A stretch of DNA of 64,000 nt, from assembly GCA_026027325.1 (NCBI GenBank), contig JAMSLZ010000004.1, forward strand, positions 124,001 to 188,000, given 5' to 3'. Shown here in pieces: positions 1-11,404 of this stretch. The position numbers and the translations under genes were made by a program. The DNA is from Actinomucor elegans. Its lineage: Eukaryota > Mucoromycota > Mucoromycetes > Mucorales > Mucoraceae. Under the pieces are notes generated by a model. That model was not told where the DNA came from. It searched no databases and was given only the letters and a program-made list of their open reading frames with translations. Position 1 is the stretch's first letter. The number at the start of each line of letters is the position of its first letter.

Positions 1-527
<527 letters not shown>

Positions 528-1249
528 ATCAATTCTTTTTACAAAAGTAAATCAAACGAGAACCCAGGAGTGAAGAACCAGAGATGAAAGGTCAAGATAA
601 TCAGCAAAAAAAAAAAAAAAAAACCACATAAATATATCATATCTATACACACGGTGTGACTATCTATCGGAGTTTTCCCCATAATGCACTGACGATGACT
701 CACCAAGTTGATTATCACTCGTACTTTTTTAACCTAAGCTATCATTATTCATTCATCCATAAACTCGGTCAGGTTTCAGTAAGCTAACCCACTTGATATA
801 AAGACCAATTTACTCGAATAAAGTGCGGTTATCCCTTTATAATCATCTGATAATGTGCATTCATATTAGGTATGGTTCAATTTCGTGATATTATTCAATG
901 ATAAAGCGCCATAGAATAATGCTTTAAGATTATATGAGCTCACTGCATATCCCTGTAGTTTGATTGAGAGTGATTTATAACCATGCCTTAAGCTTAGTTC
1001 TAAATGTGAAGCAAAAAATGCATGTACACTGTCAATCGTTACACTGATCGTAGGATGAAAACTCAGCACTAGATATGAAACTGATTGGATTATAACGACG
1101 AATTAGATGTAGCACCACTTTGGTTTACCCCTTTTCAAAAAAAAAAAACTCAATCCGAAACATATTTGACATTCCATTTAACATTCAGCAATACATGTAG
1201 TTTTGCCACTATATATAATATAGTTTATTCGTTGCACTTCTATTGAATA

Positions 1250-1810
1250 GTGTTTCTAGTAGGTACAGTAGCTTATTCTAAACGTGGAGCATTAGCCAGA
1301 TATTCAATTTGACCGAAATCTGCCAAGGGATCTCTCGATCATTAGGCATTATTGATGAAAAATATATGTAATTACAGTAATTTATTGGTAATATAATATA
1401 TACTTGTTACAATCCCGCTCTTTAGTTTCTCTAGTAGATGAAGCACTTCATTATGAATACATTTGACCGAAATCAACCAAGAGATCTATTGGTGGTTAGA
1501 CATCACTTGTGTAAAATGAATTTAACTTACTGTAAATGATTGATAATACATTAAACCCATAGTTTCTTTTAGCCGATAAAGCAGCTCAGTTTTAACATGA
1601 AATATTGATTAGATGCGACATTCGATCGAGAAATCTCTAGATCATGATGGATCTCTTAACTAGACTATATAAAATAGTTGTAATTAAAGCCAGTTGCTTG
1701 AATAGAGCATGCGCGCAGAATTTCGGTCAAATAACTCCAGTAGACTTAATGGCTCTGGGCTATTACTCAAACGCGCCATTTGACCGAGATTAACCGAGAT
1801 ATACTTTAAG
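1250..1810 (+). repeat. Array of about four degenerate dispersed-repeat units, about 155 bp apart
   Basis: The core (ATTTGACCGAAATC / CATTTGACCGAGATTAACC) occurs at about 1308, 1460, 1616 and 1777, so units are spaced about 155 bp. Each core is preceded about 40 bp upstream by a TAG-CTCATTCT-like segment and followed by GAGATCT-like sequence. Units are only moderately similar, indicating age. Same family as copies listed elsewhere in this window. Confidence 0.65.
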
Positions 1811-2620
1811 TTATGCATTATGCCAAACTTTCCAAGTCGTGATGCATACAAAGTTTGGAGCCAAATTTAATGTTGTGTAAAAAGCGCGAAGTCAAACCTG
1901 CATATTAACTTCTTAATGAGGCTTATAGAAATTGAATATACTTTTGAGTGATCTAGGCTTAATGAGATAGAAATGGAAGATAGATTTTTCGATGGAGAGA
2001 AAAAATATAATACGTTGATTTTCTAGCGCTTGGTGAGAAAATATATCATTTGTACAGCAAACGAGTCCGAAAAAAATAATACTCTATATATGTGTTCCAA
2101 CTTTCAAACAGTGCTACATCAGTTTATCAAATTAGGCGTTATTACTTTTGAAAAAAGATGTCACAGTGATGGGTTCATTTCCAATTACTACCCTCAAATA
2201 AATTATAGTTTATATGATCCATAGTATTCTCGACAGAAATCTTTGAAACATGCAATAGTATCCAATTGTACAAATAAACAGGGTAGCATACTGAAGGTTA
2301 GAACATAGATAGAGTGTATTATGTTCTTTTGGAAAAAAAAGTATGCTTTACACAAAATAGTCAAAGTCAGTTGATGAGTGCTAATAAAAGTTATCGACAA
2401 TACAACATGTATATCTTCTGCAAATAGACCTTTTTTCATGTGCTATTTTGTAAAAACTATAGAGTGAGAAAGAGCATCAAGTTTTCCACAAGATTTATAA
2501 AGAAAATAAGACGTATATTTGCGCTTATCACTTTGTATATTACGATTTTCAATTTTTGGGCTTAAAATTTTGCGATAAACCAGAGCTTAAAAATTTTAAC
2601 ATAGTGCATAATTTGACGCG

Positions 2621-2715
2621 TGAGATCTTGGCCGATCTCGGCATCTGATTAGTAGTCCATGTTCAAAATGAAGTATTGAATAAGTTACAGCCTCAGTATA
2701 AGTCAACTGGAAAGT
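2621..2715 (-). repeat. Dispersed repeat copy, reverse orientation
   Basis: Contains GGCCGATCTCGGCATCTGAT, then TTAGTAGTCCATGTTCAAAA and an AAGTTACAG segment, the reverse complement of the family order (GAGTTACTGC, TTCTGAACATGG, TCTACTAATTAGATGCGACA, TTTGACCGAGATC). Confidence 0.65.
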
Positions 2716-2940
2716 TCTATTGATCAACTTATTCATAGTTGTTGACTTGTCGACTTGCTGGATATTTTAACTCTAGCTATATCTTTTTTTTCTCTCTTGA
2801 GTTGGAACGTGAGTTGTTTGTTAGAAAGTACATTTAGATACAGAATAGATTATGCGAGTATAGGTTTTTTTCAATTACTATTACATATTAAATGGGGTTA
2901 TATACATATAAATACTAAAAGAAAAGAGCATCTAGCGCAG

Positions 2941-4443
2941 TTACACACAAGATGATACTGATCGGGGTAACTTGTTTTTTGTTGATTCTTCTATTTTTAA
3001 AAGTGGCGAAGAAGCATTTTTTAGTGGAGTACCACCTCCTTTGACAAGAGGAAAAGAATCGTAATCAAAATGCTCGATAAACCGACTTTTCATTGGAGGC
3101 ATCCTACTTGTAGATTGCTCCGAAGGAAATAATTGAATAGGCGAGGTAGACTGAATAGGTGATAGCACATAGGATGAATCTGAAGGTTCGTACATTCTGG
3201 CAGTTAGCTCTAATAAAGACGTTAGACATTTGTTACAAAAAAAAAAAAAAAAATTCAAGATAACCAGCTTACTTGGATTCTTTTGGTTTAATAATGGCCA
3301 ATGCAGGCTTTTATTTTTGTGATTGTCGATATGTCGAGGTACATTATGACGGCTGCGCTTATTTTTTAGGCAGCAGTATATAAATAAAACGAGAATCGCT
3401 AAAAATAAGAGACTGCCCATAACAGAACCAAGAATGATGGCTAAGTCATTCTTCTTAGATGTGGTGCTATTTTCTGGTTTTGGCGTATATAGCCACTGAG
3501 GCTGTGGTGCAAATGTGAAACTAGTAGTGTTGAAGAATTGAATCGTATCCCCATAGAATACCACCAAGTCTTTACCAAGATACGTTGCTGTACTTTTAGA
3601 TATAGATTCATTCTTTAGCATGATAGGCGATAAACTAATGTTGGTGTGTATCCAGGTGGAAATATCCAATTTCCAGAATACCGTATCAGCTTCACTATTT
3701 GTTGTGGTTTCACTCAGATTCACAACAGATGAGAGCAATACAGAGTCTGATCCTTCTATTGTGCTTTGTATTTGGGTCGCTTGAATCAATGTAGTCGTAT
3801 TAAACGTCAATATATCGCCAAGCCATATAAAGCTGAGCGGGTCAAAGCAATTGATAACAGTAGTATAACCATTAGAAAGCGTTGAAGTGCGAAAATGCAG
3901 AATCCAACGAGAGGTGGCTACCAGCAAGTCATTACCAGTCAAAGGAGGCGCAAGTGATGTAGCAAGTAATTCATACCAGGTCCATTGAGTTGGAAAACGA
4001 GTATCTAATATGAATGTGGTTTCTGCTTGTAGCATTACATAATCCCTAAAAGCAACCAGCGAAACATTGGAGATGGGTTGTGATCGAGTAGTGAATCGAT
4101 CGATTGCATTTTGAGAGCCTTGATAGGTGATATTTTGGGTAGATTGCCATCTCATATCAAACGCTTGTAATGGCGAATTGGAAGATAACAATACAAGTTT
4201 GCCTGATCTTGTGATAGCGCAGGCAATAGCTGGATCGTAACTGTGTTGTTTCGATACCCTAGGAGGATCAATGTCCCAAGGATTACCGAATGTTATCGAA
4301 ACATTATTGGTACCTTGGATATATAGCGTGTCATCATAGGCAAACGCACAATTGTTGCTGTTAGGTAACCCTAAATCAGTGTAATTCAGTGCTTCTATTA
4401 AACCAAATACCAACAATAGCCATCGTATCTGAATGACATGCAT
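2941..4443 (-). CDS. Single-pass membrane glycoprotein with propeller-like (kelch-like) ectodomain
   Basis: Starts with a signal peptide (MHVIQIRWLLLVFGLIEALN), followed by an ectodomain of about 310 residues rich in NxS/T glycosylation sites and beta-strand-like blocks (for example SGKLVLLSSNSPLQAFD, WILHFRTSTL, DLVVFYGD). This fits fungal kelch/galactose-oxidase-like surface proteins, but no repeat is clean enough to be sure. One transmembrane helix lies at about residues 334-359 (AIILGSVMGSLLFLAILVLF), then a basic stop-transfer KNKRSR and a Ser/Pro-rich cytoplasmic tail of about 115 residues. A 63-nt GT-AG intron at 3272-3210 (donor GTAAGC, branch CTAAC, acceptor TTATTAG) interrupts the tail; because 63 is a multiple of three, the unspliced frame also stays open, reading a run of Phe. 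Spliced length is 479 residues, unspliced 500. Function unknown; a cell-surface sensor or adhesin is a guess. Confidence 0.75.
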   Translation of the reverse strand: MHVIQIRWLLLVFGLIEALNYTDLGLPNSNNCAFAYDDTLYIQGTNNVSITFGNPWDIDPPRVSKQHSYDPAIACAITRSGKLVLLSSNSPLQAFDMRWQSTQNITYQGSQNAIDRFTTRSQPISNVSLVAFRDYVMLQAETTFILDTRFPTQWTWYELLATSLAPPLTGNDLLVATSRWILHFRTSTLSNGYTTVINCFDPLSFIWLGDILTFNTTTLIQATQIQSTIEGSDSVLLSSVVNLSETTTNSEADTVFWKLDISTWIHTNISLSPIMLKNESISKSTATYLGKDLVVFYGDTIQFFNTTSFTFAPQPQWLYTPKPENSTTSKKNDLAIILGSVMGSLLFLAILVLFIYCCLKNKRSRHNVPRHIDNHKNKSLHWPLLNQKNPSKLVILNFFFFFCNKCLTSLLELTARMYEPSDSSYVLSPIQSTSPIQLFPSEQSTSRMPPMKSRFIEHFDYDSFPLVKGGGTPLKNASSPLLKIEESTKNKLPRSVSSCV

Positions 4444-4722
4444 AATGATAAAAGAAAAAAGATAAAAAAGAAAGGTAACTCAATAAAAGAGAGTTATTTA
4501 TACTGTTTGTATTTGTACACAAAAAGGGCTTATAACTTAAACCTTGGTCTTTCTATACAAAAGGTTCTTCTTTTATTTTATCTTCATTATGTCAAGAAAA
4601 AAAAATGGTCGCTTTACAGTTGAATTGGTCTATGGCGTGAGTTGAATATCATCGTATTTAACCGGCCTTGTAGCTATATAGTAGAATAGTTAGTATATAT
4701 CATAAAAGAACACTCCACGAAC

Positions 4723-5055
4723 TTACAATTGCCAGGCAGCACCTATAAATAACGAGACCATCGAGTTTTAGTAAAAACGTCATTATGTTCAATAGTATCA
4801 CAAAAACACTTACCGAGGAAAGGAGCACCGAAACCAATACCCAAGTACAAGGTCATCTTGATAGCAAGACCAACTCTGTTCTTGGTGTTGAAAGGAATGT
4901 TCTATCACGATATACGTTTAAACTCGCGCTTTATAGCCTCGTTTCCTCTTTTCATTTACCTGACCGTTAGTGTTGGAGAAATGGTAGAGATCAGAGCGAA
5001 CAACTTGACGGGTAGAAGCGCGCATGGCGGAACGAGCAAGAACGTTGGAGATCAT
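4723..5055 (-). CDS. COX8: Cytochrome c oxidase subunit VIII (fungal COX8, animal COX7C family)
   Basis: Three small exons: 5055-4960, 4901-4814 and 4742-4723, giving 67 residues. Both introns are GT-AG and the joins keep phase (0, then 1). Residues 1-32 (MISNVLARSAMRAS...) look like a mitochondrial presequence. The mature part carries the family hallmark PFNTKNRVGLAIKMTLYLG followed by a single hydrophobic segment GIGFGAPFLGAAWQL that ends the protein. In the family this subunit is a one-helix component of complex IV in the inner membrane. The gene is only seen after splicing; open frames on the opposite strand are shadows. Length fits the family (yeast precursor 78, animal about 63). Confidence 0.88.
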
Positions 5056-6045
5056 TTTTCTTTAAGTTAATGGAAGAGTGGGGTGATAAAAAAGTGAAAA
5101 AGAGAATGAATTAAATGATAGCCGGACACAAAAAATCAAGCAGGGGAATTTGCTGTACTGTAGAAACCTCTGGTATCGTGACATCATCACCAGCAACCAC
5201 GCCTCGACTGAATTCTCGGGGGACAACAATTGTGTATTAAAACTCTGTTGATTGGTCAACCGAGATACGTCAAAATCGAGTTTTTGCCATTGTATATTAT
5301 AATAAAGTAAGCACTCTACATTGTGTTTTAGTGCTCGTTCACACTAAACTAAATTGTGTATCGAATAATAAAACTTTCTTATCCAACAGGATCAGTAAAA
5401 GCTTGGGTTTTTATCCGGTTGTTTTTAACTGTTAAGTTTTTTCGGCATGCATTGCATATTTTCCTGGGGGGGGGAAGCAAAGGCAGTATCTCTAATTAAA
5501 GGCAATTTTATGGTATTGCCAGTCTTCCCAAAAAAAATTTGAACCTATACTACCATAAAGACTGCTAAAAGTTAGTTTGATGACAACGAGAGTAATGGGT
5601 AGGCCTTACATTGATTAATACTCCGATATAAACTTGTATTTTGATTAGTGGAAAATATAAACATTTTATTGGAATGAAATCTAAATCAAACAGTAAGGTA
5701 CTCCCTTTGCTTTTTTGATAATCTCAAACTTTCTATAACTTCGACGTCTGAGAGTCAACTAAGTACATACCGGAGAATAAAGTATTCAGCCAATGAATAT
5801 AAATGTACACATGATTAAAGCCTTGTTCTTCAATTGATATACGGAATTCAAAAATAAGCGGTATTTAAACCTTTCGAGCCGTCCTGCGCGTAGCTGGCTT
5901 GGCCAATAACGCGAGAGCATCTTTGATAGTGCTTGATATGGTAGTAACCATCTATATGGGAAAATAAGAACTAGAACTATTTAACCTTGTGTCAATCTAT
6001 ATTTTCTTTTTTCTTTTCTTTCTCAAATATAATAATATATTCATC
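5056..6045. other. Spacer between divergent COX8 and LYS9, no gene recognised
   Basis: AT-rich. Contains a G-run (about 5466-5475) and pyrimidine-rich sequence (TTTTCTTTTTTCTTTTCTTT) just upstream of the LYS9 start. It must contain both promoters, since the two genes point away from each other. Confidence 0.5.
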
Positions 6046-7749
6046 ATGGTTGATAAGTAAGTTATATTTCATACATGGTGCTACCGATAACTAACGCGTA
6101 ACATTCAATTGTACTTTGACAGGAAGATTCTTTTGCTCGGATCCGGTTTTGTCGCTGCCCCTTGTGTCGAATACCTCGTACGTAAGTCTGAGAATAAGGT
6201 CACTATTGGTAAGTACACGCATACCTACTTGAGGAGGATTGAAATCTGATCTTTATGGGCAATACTAGCCAGTAGAAGACTTGAGAATGCTCAAGCCTTG
6301 GCTAAGCAATTCCCTGGTACTGTTGCTGTCTCTTGTGACATTACCAACGAGGATGCCATTGAAAAATTGGTTTCTGAACATGACGTTGCTATCAGGTACG
6401 TGAGAAAGACGCGTTTATGCACTTTGATTAATGTATTTTCTAGTTTGATCCCTTACATTTATCATGCCAAGGTCATCAAAGCTGCTGTCAAGCACAAGAA
6501 GCACGTAGTTACCACTTCCTATGTTTCCCCTGCCATGATGGAATACGATCAGGCGTAAGTATTGATAATCTTTCATCTTGTCTATATACAGCTAGATGAA
6601 AATAGGACAAAGTTGTTAACGATTCTTTTCTTTTTTTTAAAAAAAAACAAAAACAAAAACAAAACAAATAGTGCTAAAGATGCTGGCATCACTGTGATGA
6701 ACGAAATCGGTCTTGATCCCGGAATTGATCATCTTTACGCTGTAAAGACCATTGAAGAAGTTCACAAAGAAGGTGGAAAGGTTAGATTATCAATCACTTT
6801 AAATATTACTTGATATGGAGAATTAAAGCCCGATCTTATAGCTTAAAGAGTTCATCTCTTTCTGTGGTGGTCTTCCTGCTCCCGAGGATTCCAACAACCC
6901 TTTCGGTTACAAGTTCTCTTGGTCTGCTCGTGGTGTCTTGTTAGCCTTGAAGAACACTGCCAAGTACCTTGAAAAGGGTAAGGTTGTTGAAGTTTCAGGC
7001 ACTGCACTCATGGATTCCGCAAAGAAATTGAACACTGGTTATCCTGGTTTTGCATTCGTTGGTTATGGTAACCGTGATTCTACTCCCTATGACAAGCGCT
7101 ACAACATTCCTGAAGCTGAGACCATTATCCGTGGTACTATGCGTTACGATGGTTTCTGTCAATTCGTTAAGGCCCTTGTTATCCTTGGTTTCTTGAGTGA
7201 GGAAGAGGAAGCACATTTTGCTACTGATGCTCCCGAGATCACCTGGAGCCAAGCTGTTGCAAAGACAGTTGGTCTCAATGAAACCTCTGAAGAAGCTTTG
7301 AAGGCTGCTATCATTAAAAATGTGATCTTGATAACAACGACCAAAAGGATCAAATCTTAGATGGTATGCGTTGGTTAGGCTTCTTCTCCAACACCAATGT
7401 CCATCGTCGCGGCTCTTTGCTTGATACTCTTTGCGCTACTCTTGAAGACAAGATGCAATATGGCCAAAATGAACGCGATTTGGTCTTTTTGCAACACCGT
7501 TTCGAAATTGAACTCAAGGATGGATCTCATCAAACTCGTACTTCTACTTTGCTTGAATACGGTAAGGTCGGTGGCTATTCTGCCATGGCTAAAACCGTTG
7601 GTGTTCCCTGTGGTATTGCTACTCAACTTATTTTAGACGGCAAGTTGACTGCCACAGGTGTCCTTGCCCCCATGTCCAATGAAATTAATGCACCTATCAT
7701 GGAATTATTGGAGCAAGAAGGCATTGGCATGGTTGAAAAAATCTTGTAA
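6046..7749 (+). CDS. LYS9: Saccharopine dehydrogenase, L-glutamate-forming (saccharopine reductase), with apparent frameshift
   Basis: Exons 6046-6056, 6123-6208, 6269-6395, 6444-6554, 6672-6780, 6842-7749, all GT-AG and in phase. The product begins MVDKKILLLGSGFVAAP (Rossmann dinucleotide-binding motif GSGFVA) and carries VVTTSYVSPAMMEYD, NEIGLDPGIDHLYA and, near the end, TLCATLEDKMQYGQNERDLV and GYSAMAKTVGVPCGIA, all typical of LYS9. The enzyme makes saccharopine from aminoadipate semialdehyde and glutamate in the fungal lysine pathway. The last exon contains a break: after an A5 run at 7316-7320 the frame moves by one base. As given, translation stops at 7358-7360 after about 320 residues; in the shifted frame the remaining 140 residues of the family continue to 7749. 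One missing A would account for it, giving about 450 residues (yeast 446). The rest of the gene shows no decay, so a sequencing or assembly error is the simplest reading. Confidence 0.9.
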
Positions 7750-7926
7750 TATAAACACTTTTAATAAAAGCACTACTTCTATACATACCAAATACCGTCG
7801 GGATGTAATTGGATAATCTTACAGCCGTTCATTTCCTTTCCCCGCTTCTTTCCAGTGATATAAAAGCAAATTTTTTTCAAAAAAGAAACTTTCTTCCTTT
7901 CTCTTTTGTTTCTACACATATCGACA

Positions 7927-9344
7927 ATGTTCTTGCCTCGTTCTGCTTCATTTGCCATCAAGTCTAGCGCCTTGACTGCTGCTAAGGTATATATCTTCAA
8001 CTAAAAAAAAAAAATCTCGAGCACTACATTCGATTGTTTTCAAATAAACCATGTAATTGACTTTTCGATATAGGTCAACTCCATTCGTTCTATCACTACT
8101 GCTACACCCAGTATTACTCAAGCCTTCAATGCAAGCAAGAACGAAAATGTAAGATTCATATACAATGACAATAGAAAAAGCGGGGTAACATTAACATGAT
8201 AAAACCAGGGCAATTACAAAGTCACTTTGATTCCTGGTGATGGTATTGGTCCCGAGATTTCTCGTTCTGTCAAGCAAATCTTTGCTGCTGCCAAGACACC
8301 TATTGAATGGGAGGAAGTCGATGTCACTCCTATCATCAAGGATGGTAAGACTGCTATCCCTGATGCTGCCATTCAAAGTGTCCGTAGCAGTACCGTTGCT
8401 CTTAAGGGTCCTCTTGCTACACCTATTGGTAAGGGTCATGTTTCCCTTAATTTGACTCTCCGTCGTACCTTCAACCTTTATGCCAATGTCCGTCCTTGTC
8501 GTTCAGTTGTTGGTTTCAAGACACCTTACGATAATGTCGACACTGTCTTGATCCGTGAAAACACTGAAGGTGAATACTCTGGTATTGAACACGAAGTTGT
8601 TGATGGCGTCGTTCAATCTATCAAGTTGATCACTCGTGAAGCTTCTGAACGTGTTGCTCGTTACGCTTTCACCTATGCCGAATCAATTGGTAGAGATCGC
8701 GTTACTGCCGTCCACAAGGCCAACATCATGTATGTTAGTTTGTTCAAGGGTGGTTGCATAGAACTAACTTTCTTTTTTATATATATCTTAGGAAATTGGC
8801 TGATGGTCTCTTCTTGGATGTCTGTAAGCAAGTTTCCAAGGATTTCCCCAACATTCAATTCAACGATGTTCTCTTGGATCGTGCCTGTCTTCACGTAAGT
8901 ACCATGTCTGCGAATATATGTATATATATATATAAAAGAATATTAAACCGACTCTTGCTCTAATAGATTACTTCTGACCCCTCTATCTACGCTGACACCG
9001 TTATGGTTATGCCCAACTTGTACGGTGATATCTTGTCTGATATGAGTGCTGGTTTGATCGGTGGTCTTGGTTTGACTCCTTCCGGTAACATTGGTCGTGA
9101 TGCCTCTATCTTTGAAGCCGTCCATGGTACTGCTCCTGATATTGCTGGTCAAGATAAGGCTAACAGCACAGCTCTTTTGCTTTCCGGTATTATGATGTTG
9201 AGACACATGCGTTTGAACGAACAAGCTGCCAATATCGAGCAAGCTGTTTTCAATACCATTGCTGAAGGCAAGGCTTTGACCGCTGATTTGGGTGGAAAGA
9301 GTACTCTTTCTGAATACACTGCTGCTGTTATTTCCAAATTGTAA
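7927..9344 (+). CDS. IDH2: NAD-dependent isocitrate dehydrogenase, catalytic subunit 2, mitochondrial
   Basis: Exons 7927-7986, 8074-8148, 8209-8729, 8792-8894, 8967-9344; 378 residues (yeast IDH2 369). The first two exons encode a basic, Ser/Ala-rich presequence ([20 protein letters not shown]). The core starts [13 protein letters not shown] and includes [28 protein letters not shown] (substrate-site serine), [47 protein letters not shown] and [20 protein letters not shown]. It resembles the catalytic IDH2 rather than the regulatory IDH1 subunit. It oxidises isocitrate to 2-oxoglutarate with NAD+ in the TCA cycle as part of an IDH1/IDH2 octamer. It lies 177 bp downstream of LYS9 in the same direction; 2-oxoglutarate links the two pathways, but no co-regulation is implied. 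Confidence 0.96.
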
Positions 9345-10675
9345 ATACTTTTTAATCCCACAGTACTACTATCTTGCAATAAATAGATATATATACACAC
9401 ACATACACACAAAAGGCTATACACATTATGTGTTTTTGATTATATAAATGCAAGTAATATGCACATTGGATCGTTGCCACACCACCTATTATCGTAATGC
9501 TACTGTAATTCTCGGTAGATACAAGTATATTAACACAGTTTATGTATACTTCTATTGCGCAACAAACGGTGTAAACAACATGCTAAATTAGACACATAGA
9601 ATCAGGAATATGTTTTGATGTATATAAGATTATTCTAGATGTTAATTGTACAAAAAGAGTCAAAAAAAAACTAAAAGGAACATACTTTACCATAAGCTAG
9701 ACTCTAGAATGTAAAACTGTAATCAACCTTTCTTTGATTGCAAAGTATATCATGCTTCATTGTTGACACCAAAAGTGATATTGTGATTGGCGATCACAAT
9801 TGAACGACAAAAAAGATCAAGTATTCTAGCCAACCTATTATGATGATATGACATTATGCATTCGCTTTTATTGGATTTCTGGGATTAAATAACTTTGCTC
9901 CTCCTCGAGTTCTTCTACTTCTTGCTTTCTGCAATCTACAAATAATACCAAAGCTCGTTAAGAATCCAAATGTAAAAACAATTCTCACCTTTTATTGACA
10001 AAAAACGAATCGATAAACAAATAGTATTTCAACGAGTTTAATAGGACATCAAATGGTGCTAAAAATTGGTGCTCTTCTGAAATCGACCATTTTCAGTGTA
10101 CGTACAGCTCTAGACAGGATCCAGTTCAATATCGCATCTGAAAGTCAACCACATATTCGTAATTAATCACCGATTTTACCCAAATCATTGCTTAATTAAA
10201 AACTTCAGCATATATTCTAGTTTAACGATTAGCCATAAATATACGCATTTCATGTTGCCTAGATTTAATGATCATTAGATTTCTTGACTGATCTCGGTTC
10301 AATGCAGCATTAGAAGACTAACTCACGCTTACAAAGACTATCCAACTCTACTCAAACTATCATTTAACTGCAGTTTGATCAGTATATTATGCTCATCGAT
10401 AATTCGCTGCGAATTGTATATTATGGTCTAATAATAAGCACTGTTACGCATAGTAAGAGATGCTTACCTGATCTGTACGCGTTCTAGCTGTCAAAAACGT
10501 GCGAATACCAGAGACTCTCTGTTAATTGGAGAAATGTGTCTGTATTATGAGTAGAAATCTCATTGGCAACGGCGAAATGACAGATATCACCAACAATCAG
10601 CTTTATTACAACTACTTCTTAAACAAAAGCAAGCAAGTATATCACTACAAGAAAGTATATAACGCAAAATACCAT
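9345..10675. other. Spacer between convergent IDH2 and DnaJ genes
   Basis: AT-rich, contains a short CA/TA repeat near 9380-9412 and one repeat copy at about 10270-10345. Nothing gene-like seen. Confidence 0.5.
10270..10345 (-). repeat. Dispersed repeat copy, reverse orientation (diverged)
   Basis: ATCATTAGATTTCTTGACTG then ATCTCGGTTCAATGCAGCAT and AACTCACGCTTACAAAGAC match the reversed family in the same order, with many substitutions. Confidence 0.5.
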
Positions 10676-11404
10676 CTACAATCCAGACTTTCTAATCTTT
10701 TTGACTTTTTTACCGCCTTTCTTTTGAAAATCACGCCAGCTGTTTACACGTGTATCGCGAGAAGCCTCCCATTGCTTAGCATCTTCTTGCTTTCGTTTTC
10801 TTTCATTCACTACTTGTTCTGCCTTTCTCTTTTCGGCACCTTCTGCTTCCATTTCCTTCTTCATTTGGCGGCGCTTACGTAGCTCCATTTCGATCAATAT
10901 TTCCTTCATCTTTTCTTTGACCTGTGTCTGACCTTGGCTTGTTTGCAGATAGGGATATTCTTTTTCATCCACAATTGTTATAGAATCCAAAGATGCTTTT
11001 AATCGTGGAGCACCTCCTTCTGTATTTTCAGTCATGATTGGTGCATTGACAATTACTTCAGTTTTTACCTTGTGGCCATTCTCACGTAGCACTTCTACGC
11101 GAGCTTCTTCAATGACTGTTAATAAAAATTTTAGACGAGCTTCATCAGTCAATTCAGACTCGGCTTTCTTTAACAATGCAAAAGCATCTTGCGCACGTTC
11201 ATGTTTGACTTTATCTGGATGAATCATTAAACTTTTTTTGCGATAGGCCATTTTGATTGTCTTGGGATCAGGTTTGCTGTAAGGTAATTCAAGTATAGCA
11301 AAAGGATCTAGTTTAAAACAAGCCAAAACTCTTTCGATTTCTACGTGTTTTTCTGTTTGCGAGAAATATTTATCGAGATCTTCTTCAGTTGCGTTAGTGG
11401 ACAT
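10676..11404 (-). CDS. DNAJC8/Spf31-like J-domain splicing-associated protein
   Basis: Uninterrupted 242-residue frame from the ATG at 11404 (MSTNATEEDLDKYF). The J domain spans about residues 33-90: FKLDPFAILELPYS, MAYRKKSLMIHPDK with the catalytic HPD at about 62-64, then HERAQDAFALLKKAESEL. The C-terminal third is a long charged helix (EMELRKRRQMKKEMEAEGAE) ending in a lysine-rich tail (KKGGKKVKKIRKSGL) that could be nuclear. Order and length match DNAJC8 (human 253) and S. pombe Spf31, associated with the spliceosome. The frame extends upstream to a TTG, but the ATG matches where the family begins. Confidence 0.88.
   Translation of the reverse strand: MSTNATEEDLDKYFSQTEKHVEIERVLACFKLDPFAILELPYSKPDPKTIKMAYRKKSLMIHPDKVKHERAQDAFALLKKAESELTDEARLKFLLTVIEEARVEVLRENGHKVKTEVIVNAPIMTENTEGGAPRLKASLDSITIVDEKEYPYLQTSQGQTQVKEKMKEILIEMELRKRRQMKKEMEAEGAEKRKAEQVVNERKRKQEDAKQWEASRDTRVNSWRDFQKKGGKKVKKIRKSGL

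Larger units (their letters stand above)
528..2940. other. Spacer with degenerate repeats, no gene recognised
   Basis: AT-rich spacer of 2.4 kb. It contains an A18 run near 607-624, a loose array of dispersed repeats (about 1250-1810), another copy in reverse orientation (2621-2715), and a 33-bp segment at 1058-1090 that recurs at 30833-30865 with about four mismatches. Short open frames here lack protein-like composition or an ATG and were not called. Confidence 0.6.

Noticed and set aside
7322..7359. Possible 38-nt intron to explain the LYS9 frameshift
   Set aside because: Too short for a fungal intron, and joining at these sites leads to an immediate stop codon.
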